A DNA stretch of 41,448 nucleotides from Accumulibacter sp. (GTDB lineage: Bacteria; Pseudomonadota; Gammaproteobacteria; Burkholderiales; Rhodocyclaceae): NCBI RefSeq assembly GCF_023806625.1, contig NZ_JAMTDX010000012.1:1-41448 (forward strand), in the 5' to 3' direction. The notes under the pieces were generated by a model. That model was not told the origin of the DNA, ran no database searches, and saw only the letters and a program-made list of their open reading frames with translations. This document shows, in pieces, positions 35,236 to 41,448 of this stretch. How positions within the stretch are numbered: the first letter of the stretch is position 1; each line of letters begins with the position of its first letter. The translations under genes were made by a program, and so were the position numbers.

Positions 35236-35523
35236 ATGGTAGCCGTTTGAGAATATGGTTTCCAGAACTACCTGGGAAAAAAGGTCGGACTACCTTTTGC
35301 GAGGGAGAGAAACCCGCGCCCGAAACTTCGGGCAGGAGATACGCGACAAGACCAGGCAGCTTGCGCTACATCCAGAGCTTGGTCGCGCGGGTCGTCCGGG
35401 TTTGCCTGCCGACGCGCGCGAACTGGTGGCACATCCGAACTACGTCGTCTTTTACCGAGTGCTCGCCGAGACACGAACCGTCCAGATCCTAAGAGTGAAG
35501 CACGCGGCGCAGCAAGTGCCAGT
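35236..35523 (+). pseudogene. Degraded ParE/RelE-family toxin gene
   Basis: The second half is a clear ParE-type toxin (FGQEIRDKTRQLALHPELG, then ELVAHPNYVVFYRVL and VQILRVKHAAQQ). The first half is spread over different frames: RIWFPEL in one, a stretch around DYLLR and RARNFG in another. Several small indels between about 35250 and 35310 are needed to explain it. The usual stop after KHAAQQxP is also missing and the frame runs on to 35722. No matching antitoxin is seen upstream. ParE toxins block gyrase; this copy is almost certainly inactive. Confidence 0.65.
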
Positions 35524-35624
35524 CCGTTGGGCCGAGCGCGTCTGCGACGACCTTGCACACGGCAATCTCTCGCTTGACCGCCTGGGCGACTTTCCGCAGG
35601 GCCTCAGCGCCGATCGCTGGCGAG

Positions 35625-35653
35625 TTGAGGTTCCGGAGCGGAACGACTATAGT
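35625..35653 (+). promoter_or_regulatory. Sigma-70-type promoter of the AbrB-PIN pair
   Basis: TTGAGG at 35625-35630 and TATAGT at 35648-35653 are separated by exactly 17 bases, just upstream of the AbrB-like gene. The last three bases of the -10 box overlap the palindrome at 35651-35667, which fits repression by the antitoxin. Confidence 0.55.
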
Positions 35654-35667
35654 AAGGATTCCTTACT
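35651..35667. promoter_or_regulatory. Palindromic operator of the AbrB-PIN pair
   Basis: AGTAAGGA and TCCTTACT are perfect inverted copies around a single T. The site covers the end of the -10 box and the expected transcription start, and lies 21 bases before the chosen antitoxin start. AbrB/MazE-type antitoxins usually bind such sites to repress their own operon. Confidence 0.6.
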
Positions 35668-35688
35668 GTGCGATTCATTGATTTTCCC

Positions 35689-35928
35689 ATGCTTGCCAAG
35701 CTCACCGCCAAGAACCAATTGACGCTACCCAAGGCGGTCACGAATGCCATCGGGCCGGCGGAGTACTTCGACGTCCAGGCGCGCGACGGACAGATCATCC
35801 TGACCCCGGTGCGCATCCAGCGCGGGGACGCTGTACGGGCCAAGCTCGCCGAACTCGATCTCGACGAGCAGGACGTCGCCGACGCGGTGGCGTGGGCGCG
35901 CCAGTCCGCCGGCGAATCCAGCACCTGA
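35689..35928 (+). CDS. AbrB/MazE-type antitoxin (SpoVT-AbrB domain)
   Basis: A 79-residue protein. The start at 35689 is chosen because MLAKLTAKNQLTLPKAV is the usual beginning of this family; a GTG at 35668 in the same frame would lie directly after the operator. No ribosome site is obvious for either. The swapped-hairpin AbrB domain covers residues 1-45, and the acidic C-terminus (AELDLDEQDVADAVAWARQ) is the expected toxin-binding helix. The PIN toxin gene starts two bases after its stop. Confidence 0.8.
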   Translation: MLAKLTAKNQLTLPKAVTNAIGPAEYFDVQARDGQIILTPVRIQRGDAVRAKLAELDLDEQDVADAVAWARQSAGESST

Positions 35929-35930
35929 AC

Positions 35931-36353
35931 GTGGCCCTGCGCGTCGTGCTCGACACCAACGTCGTGCTCTCGGCGCTGGTCTTCGTCAACGGCCGGGTCG
36001 CCCCGCTCCGCTCCGCCTGGCAGAGCGCGTTGTTCGTTCCGCTCGTGTCGAATGCGACGATGTCGGAACTGATGCGCTCGCTCGCCTACCCCAGGTTCAG
36101 GCTCACCACCGTCGAACAGCGGGAACTTCTCGCCGACTACCTGCCGTATTGCGCTGCCGTGCGCGTGCCCGCCAGACCGCCCAAATTTCCGTCGTGCCGC
36201 GATCCGGCCGACGTGCGCTTCCTGGAACTTGCCGCGACGGGCAAGGCGGATTTCCTGGTAACCGGTGACCGCGATCTATTGAGTCTCGAACTCGAACTCC
36301 CTTGCCCGATCGTCACGCCAGGTGCCTTCCTGGCGTCGCTCGCAGCGACCTGA
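35931..36353 (+). CDS. PIN-domain toxin (VapC-like)
   Basis: A 140-residue protein with a GTG start two bases after the antitoxin stop. It is a PIN-family toxin of the PF13470 kind: VVLDTNVVLSAL with the first Asp, a central Glu (MSELMRSL), CRDPADVRFLELA with the second Asp cluster and FLVTGDRDLL with the third. The four-acid nuclease site therefore looks complete. PIN toxins cut tRNA or rRNA. The gene shows no lesions, so the pair may be functional and stabilise the island. Confidence 0.85.
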   Translation: MALRVVLDTNVVLSALVFVNGRVAPLRSAWQSALFVPLVSNATMSELMRSLAYPRFRLTTVEQRELLADYLPYCAAVRVPARPPKFPSCRDPADVRFLELAATGKADFLVTGDRDLLSLELELPCPIVTPGAFLASLAAT

Positions 36354-37042
36354 GCCGACCGCCTTGTGTGCGCAGTCAGGCATCAGCATGGGGAGGTCGG
36401 TCGCAACCCCGAAGTGAAACTGCGTCGATAAGGACGGCACTATTCCGGCGCCTTTCCGTCGTCCCCACGTCGATAGACATCGAGCCCGGCCGCTGGCCAG
36501 GAACTTCCCGACGGCGCGCAAGCCGGAACGGTCCCATTCGTTCATTTCCGTGCGCAGTTGGCCCCATGGTGTGAAGCGGGTTGTAGGGCTTGCCGGCGTG
36601 GTTGCGCGAGCGGTTGCGCCAGCCGTCGTGCAGGCGCGCGAGGTTACAGAAGCCGTGTTCAACTTGTTGGCGATCAGGTCGCCGATCTCGTGCGCCATCC
36701 GGCTGAGGTTGCGGTCGCCCTGCTCCACCAGCGAGGCGAGCAGGGTGCCGAAACGTCCGAGATCGAGCGAGAGGGTGAAGCCGTTCTTGTACAACCCGTT
36801 GCGGCGAAGTCACGCAGATTCCCTGTCCTGGGCACATGCGGGGAGGTGCTTCACCCTGCTCGCGGGCCCGACGGGCCTCGCACGCCCGGAAGTGTCCCGG
36901 GCGCGTCGCGGCGACGTCAAAACGGAGCTGGACGATGAAGCGACTCGCTTGCGGAACACACGACCTGTGCGACGGCCTCCGACGCAGCCCCAACGGCGCA
37001 GCGCAGACGCCTGCACGTTCGCCGCGCTTTCAGTTGGCAAGG
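36354..37042. other. Stretch without a supported gene
   Basis: About 690 bases between the PIN toxin and the promoter of the second DUF4062 gene. ORFs exist on both strands but none has a ribosome site, a known domain or consistent character. The best is on the minus strand near 36640-36794 (a stretch reading LGRFGTLLASLVEQGDRNLSRM, then EIGDLIANKLN), which looks protein-like for about 45 codons and then loses character. It may be the end of a decayed gene. Confidence 0.3.
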
Positions 37043-37071
37043 CTTAACCGCCCTCACCGTATGGCTATAAT
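37043..37071 (+). promoter_or_regulatory. Promoter upstream of the second DUF4062 gene
   Basis: A perfect TATAAT at 37066-37071 has CTTAAC 17 bases upstream (37043-37048), or TTAACC at 16. The DUF4062 start lies 100 bases downstream behind an AGGAGA site. The -10 is unusually good for this GC-rich sequence. Confidence 0.5.
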
Positions 37072-37170
37072 GCAGTCCATCCCGGGCAAAACCACCCACT
37101 GCCCCACACTGCGCCCGCCAACGTCCGGCCCCGTCCCCAGCACGGGCCAGCCGCCCCACAGGAGAGCACG

Positions 37171-40100
37171 ATGACCACCGCGCGAACCTGGCTCAGCCGG
37201 CCGATCTTCCTGACCAGCACCTTCCGCGATCTGCAGGCCGAGCGCGACTGGCTGCGCGAACACGTCTTCCCCGAACTCCAGGAACGGCTGCGCGGGCGGC
37301 GGGTGATCCTCGAACCGATCGACCTGCGCCTCGGCGTGGACACCGCCGCCATCGCCGACGAAGGCCAACGCGAGCTGCAGGTCCTGCAGGTGTGCCTCGC
37401 CGAAATCGAGCGCAGCCGCCCCTTCCTGATCGGCCTGATCGGCGAACGCTACGGCTGGATCCCGCCGCCGGAGCGCATGCAGGCCGCCGCCGCCGAAGCC
37501 GGCTTCACCGGCGAAGTCGCCGGCAAGAGCGTCACCGAACTCGAAATCGCCTACGGCGTCCTCGCCAGCCCGGCGCAGCAGCGGCGTTCCTACTTCTACC
37601 TGCGCGAGGCGCTGCCCTGCGGCGAGATGGACCCGGCGGTCGCCGCCGACTACGCCGAGACCTTCGCCTGCGACGCCGGCGCGCCCGAGCGCGCCGACAA
37701 ACTCGCCGCGCTCAAGGCGCGCCTCGCCGAAGAACTCCCCGACCGCCTGCGGAGCTACCGCGCCACCTGGACCGGCGAGACCGTCAGCGGCCTTGAAGCC
37801 TTCGGCGAACAGGTCCTCGAAGACCTCTGGCGCGAACTCGATCGGGAGACCCGCGAGCGCATCGGCGCCCCGGCGCCGACCTGGCAGGAAAGCGAACGCG
37901 AGACGCTGCAGGAATTCCTCGACTGGCGCGCCAGCGGCTTCATCGGACGGCAGGCCGAACTCGAACGGCTCGAACGCCTGTGCCTCGACCCCGGGTCAGA
38001 CGGGCAAGCGCTGTGCCTCACCGGCGAAGCCGGCGCCGGCAAGAGCGCGCTCCTCGCCGCGCTCGCGCAGCGGCTGGAGAGCGCCGCCGGCGCCCGTTTC
38101 GCGGCCGCATCGCCGCTGCTGCTGGTGCACGCCGCCGGCGTCAGCCCGCGCGCCGGGCAGGCCGACGCGATGGTCCGCCGCTGGGTCGGCGAACTCGCCG
38201 AAGCGCTCGGCATCCCCGAAGCGATCGACGAACGCACCGCCAGCGACGAACTGCGCCGCGCCTTCCACGACCTCCTGCGGCGAACGGCCGCCGGGCGGCG
38301 CGTCGTTCTCCTGATCGATGCCCTCGACCAGTTCGTCGGTGGCAGCGGCGCCGCCCGCGCGACGCTCGCCTGGCTGCCGGCGCGGCTGCCGGACAACGTC
38401 CGGCTGATCGCCAGCGCGCTCCCCGGCGCCGCGAGCGCGGCCGCCACGGAGGCCGGCTTCGCCGGCGAGGAACTGGCACCGATCGACGAAGCCGCCGCCC
38501 GCCGCATCGTCGAAGCGCTCTGCGCGCGCCATCACCGCACGCTCAACGAGCGCATCGTGCAGGCACTCCTCGGCCGCCGCCTGCCCGACGGTCGCGCGGC
38601 CCATGGCAACCCCCTGTGGCTGACGCTCGCCGTCGACGAACTCAACCTGCTCGACGCCGCCGACTTCGCCCGCGCCGAGCGCCTCCATCCCGACCAGACC
38701 CTGCCCGCCGCCGAGCGGCTGACGCGCTTCCTGATCGGTATCGCCGAGGAACTCCCGGCGACCGTCGGCCCGGCGTACCAGTGGCTGCTGCGGCGCGCCG
38801 AAGCCATCCACGGCGAAGCGCGCTGCCGCGCCTTCGCCGCGTCGCTGGCGCTGGCGCGCAGCGGCCTGCGCGAAGCCGACTTCGCCGGCCTCTGGCCGAC
38901 GCTCACCGGTGAACCCTTGCAAGCGCTCGCCTTCGCCGCGCTGCGCCGCAGCTTCCGCGCGCACGTCATCGCCCGCGGCGCGAATGGCCAGTGGGACTTC
39001 ACGCACGCGCAGATGCGCGAGGCGGCGCGGACGCGCTACCTGCCCGAAGAGAGCCAGCGGCAAGCCGGGCACGCGCAGCTCGCCCGGCACTTCGGCGGCC
39101 TCGACGCCGACGACCCGCTGCACCAGAGCGAGACGATGGCGCACCTGATCGGCGCCGACGACCCGGCCGGCGCGGCGGCACTCCATGGCGGCGAACTCAC
39201 CGCCGGCGAACTCGCCGGAGCGACCGCGGCGCTCGCCGAACACGTGCTGCAGGCGGGCGAGACCGGCGCCGGCTGGGTGGCGGGACTCTGCGAGCAGCCG
39301 CTCGCGCCCTGGGCACTGGCGCGGCTGGGCGAGCGCTTGATCTTCGACCTCGGCGATGCGCTGGAACCGCGGGCGCCGCTGGCGCCGCGCCGGCGGGTGC
39401 TCGAAGCGAGTCGCGGCGCGCTCGAGCGCCTGGCGGCCTCCGATCCGGCCAACGCCGTCTGGCAGCGCGACCTGGCGGCGTCGCACAACCGGATCGGCGA
39501 CCTGCTGCAGGCGCAGGGGGATCTGGCCGGCGCCGGTGCGTGCTCGAGGCGAGCCGCGGCGCGTTCGAGCGCCTGGCGGCGTCCGACCCGGGCAACGCCC
39601 TGTGGCAGCGCGACCTGTCGGTGTCGCACGAGAGGATCGGCGACCTGCTCAAGGCGCAGGGGGATCTGGCCGGCGCCGGCGCGGCGTTGCGGGCGAGCCT
39701 GGCGGTCCGCGAGCGCCTAGCGGCGTCCGACCCGGGCAACGCGCTCTGGCAGCGCGACCTGTCGGTGTCGCACAACCAGATCGGCGACCTGCTGACGGCG
39801 CAGGGGGATCTCGCCGGCGCCGGCGCGGCGTACCGGGCGGACCTCGCGATCGCCGAGCGCCTGGCGGCGTCCGACCCGGGGAACGCCGGCTGGCAGCGCG
39901 ACCTGTCGGTGTCGCACATCAAGATCGGCGACCTGCTGCAGGCGCAGGGGGATCTCGCCGGCGCCGGCGCGGCGTACCGGGCGAGCCTCGCGATCATCGA
40001 GCGCCTGGCGGCGTCCGACCCGGGGAACGCCGACTGGCAGCGCGACCTGTCGGTGTCGCACGAGAAGATCGGCGACCTGCTGACGGCGCAGGGGGATCTC

Positions 40101-41429
40101 GCCGGCGCCGGCGCGGCGTTCCGGGCGAGCCTCGCGATCCGCGAGCGCCTGGCGGCGTCCGACCCGGGCAACGCCGGCTGGCAGCGCGACCTGTCGGTGT
40201 CGCACAACAAGATCGGCGACCTGCTGACGGCGCAGGGGGATCTGGCCGGCGCCGGCGCGGCGTACCGGGCGAGCCTCGCGATCGCCGAGCGCCTGGCGGC
40301 GTCCGACCCGGGGAACGCCGGCTGGCAGCGCGACCTGTCGGTGTCGCACAACAAGATCGGCGACCTGCTGACGGCGCAGGGGGATCTGGCCGGCGCCGGC
40401 GCGGCGTACCGGGCGAGCCTCGCGATCATCGAGCGCCTGGCGGCGTCCGACCCGGGGAACGCCGACTGGCAGCGCGACCTGTCGGTGTCGCACGAGAAGA
40501 TCGGCGACCTGCTGACGGCGCAGGGGGATCTCGCCGGCGCCGGCGCGGCGTACGACGCGAGCCTCGCAATCGCCAAGCGCTTGGCGGCGATGGATCCGGC
40601 CAACACCGAGTGGCAGCACGACCTGGCGGCGTCGCACAGCAAGATCGGCGACCTGCTGCAGGCGCAGGGGGATCTCGCCGGCGCCGGCGCGGCGGTCCGG
40701 GCGAGCCTCGCGATCGCCGAGCGCCTGGCGGCGTCCGACCCGGGGAACGCCGGCTGGCAGCGCGACCTGTCGGTGTCGCACAACAAGATCGGCGACCTGC
40801 TGACGGCGCAGGGGGATCTGGCCGGCGCCGGCGCGGCGTACCGGGCGAGCCTCGCGATCGCCGAGCGCCTGGCGGCGTCCGACCCGGGGAACGCCCTGTG
40901 GCAGCGCGACCTGTCGGTGTCGCACAACAAGATCGGCGACCTGCTGACGGCGCAGGGGGATCTGTCCGGCGCCGGCGCGGCGTACCGGGCGAGCCTCGCG
41001 ATCGCCGAGCGCCTGGCGCGGCTCGATCCCGAGGGCAGTGAGAGTGAATGCGAAGAGGAGGGACCCCTGTATTCGATCGAGTACCGTGCGTCCATCGTGC
41101 TTCCAGCCTGCCGCTCGTGCGAGTCGGATCACCGCGACCTTGAAGACGTAGACTTGCCCGGCCGGAACGCCCGAGAAGGATTGTTCGGCCGTCTTCGGCG
41201 GCTTTTCAGCCGCGCAACGCCATCCGAAGTCCCGATTTTCATTCCCATTCGGAGGGTTCGTGCAGCTTTGTTCGACCGTCTTCGCATGCTTCCACGGCGG
41301 CCGGCGCCCCCCGTCCCCGAAGGCCATGCTGCCAAAGCGGTCTGCTGCAGCGTTTACGCGCATCCCCGGGTCCCGCGTGGGCAGACGTCAATGGTCCACA
41401 TGATTAGCCACAATGTTCAGCAAACCTGA
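37171..41429 (+). CDS. Second DUF4062-STAND NTPase-TPR protein, frameshifted near 39540
   Basis: The start at 37171 has AGGAGA upstream. DUF4062 spans residues about 8-125 (PIFLTSTFRDLQAERDWLRE...GERYGWIPP), very close to the first paralogue but without its Pro-rich leader. The NTPase has Walker A GEAGAGKS (285-292) and Walker B VLLIDALDQF (about 379-388). A helical region leads to TPR units from about residue 750. In the first frame the array stops making sense after GDLAGAGA (39540) and the frame ends at 39720. The array continues in another frame from VLEASRGAFERL. Adding one base (GCGTG to GCGGTG) restores a unit of exactly the normal length, giving about 1419 residues with 11 units. The last 130 residues are a basic, cysteine-containing tail not shared with the paralogue. 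There is no FimV module. The role is as for the first paralogue: a probable trigger-sensing conflict protein. Confidence 0.8.
39421..41030 (+). repeat. Coding array of 11 near-identical TPR units, 144-bp period
   Basis: Each unit reads RLAASDPGNAxWQRDLSVSH, then xxIGDLLxAQGDLAGAGAAYRASLAI. Variation is concentrated at a few sites: the residue before WQRDL (G, D, L or E), the two after SVSH (NK, EK, ER, IK or NQ) and the one after DLL (T, Q or K). This set is much more uniform than the array in the first gene, suggesting a younger expansion or ongoing gene conversion. Confidence 0.9.
41181..41284 (+). repeat. Imperfect 87-bp-period repeat in the C-terminal tail
   Basis: TTGTTCGGCCGTCTTCG at 41181-41197 recurs with one change at 41268-41284. 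In the reading frame this gives LFGRLRRL and LFDRLRML, 29 residues apart. The tail may be a short basic helical repeat, or a stretch of unrelated repeated DNA captured by the reading frame. Confidence 0.4.
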
Positions 41430-41448
41430 TCACGCGCTCTGGCCGAGG

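Noticed and set aside
39400-41030. Regular repeats as a possible CRISPR array
   Set aside because: The period is 144 bp, there are no unique spacers, and the frame encodes TPR units throughout.
39717-41363. Minus-strand ORF of 548 codons with regular repeats
   Set aside because: It is the antisense of the second TPR array; repeats in any frame look regular when the DNA is tandemly repeated.

Overview
The window is GC-rich, densely coding proteobacterial DNA. Codon use, a FimV-type C-terminal module and DUF4062/TPR giants suggest a betaproteobacterium of the Rhodocyclales / Candidatus Accumulibacter kind. This placement is inference, because no rRNA or housekeeping marker is present. I saw no tRNA, rRNA or CRISPR array.

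Region A (about 43-8179, minus strand) reads leftwards from a divergent intergenic region. It encodes two ExbD-like membrane proteins overlapping by ATGA, a MotA/TolQ/ExbB-type proton-channel protein with a long helical cytoplasmic tail, an exported TPR protein, and an exported 1102-residue protein ending in RHS/YD-type repeats. Together these look like an energised envelope complex with a periplasmic arm.

Region B (8700-25238, plus strand) reads rightwards from the same divergent region. It encodes a small exported beta-rich protein, a VWA lipoprotein with a C-terminal membrane segment, and a large tubulin/FtsZ-like GTPase. A companion with a related fold but no visible GTP loop follows, then a RelA/SpoT synthetase-helical-SLOG fusion, a transglutaminase-like protein and a double-AAA+ Clp-type ATPase (frameshifted here). 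A YbjN-like protein, a Nudix hydrolase and another exported protein complete the row. Several junctions are 4-base ATGA overlaps. Envelope motor, VWA adaptor, tubulin GTPase, alarmone synthetase with nucleotide sensor, Clp unfoldase and Nudix enzyme side by side form a plausible, apparently uncharacterised stress or conflict system. This is the main candidate in the window.

Region C (25239-41429) is accessory. Two paralogous DUF4062-STAND NTPase-TPR proteins (25678-33876 and 37171-41429) carry long arrays of a 48-residue (144-bp) TPR unit. Some neighbouring units are identical at DNA level, which shows recent expansion. A decayed DUF4062 fragment lies just upstream of the first. Between the two is a small island with a broken serine recombinase, a DUF433/DUF5615 toxin-antitoxin pair, a broken ParE-like toxin and an AbrB/PIN toxin-antitoxin pair with a clear promoter and operator palindrome. 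The second paralogue carries a one-base frameshift at the start of its TPR array.

Single-base lesions recur (the Clp gene, the second DUF4062 gene, the recombinase, the ParE gene). They could be real decay or errors in a metagenome-type assembly, and raw reads would settle it.
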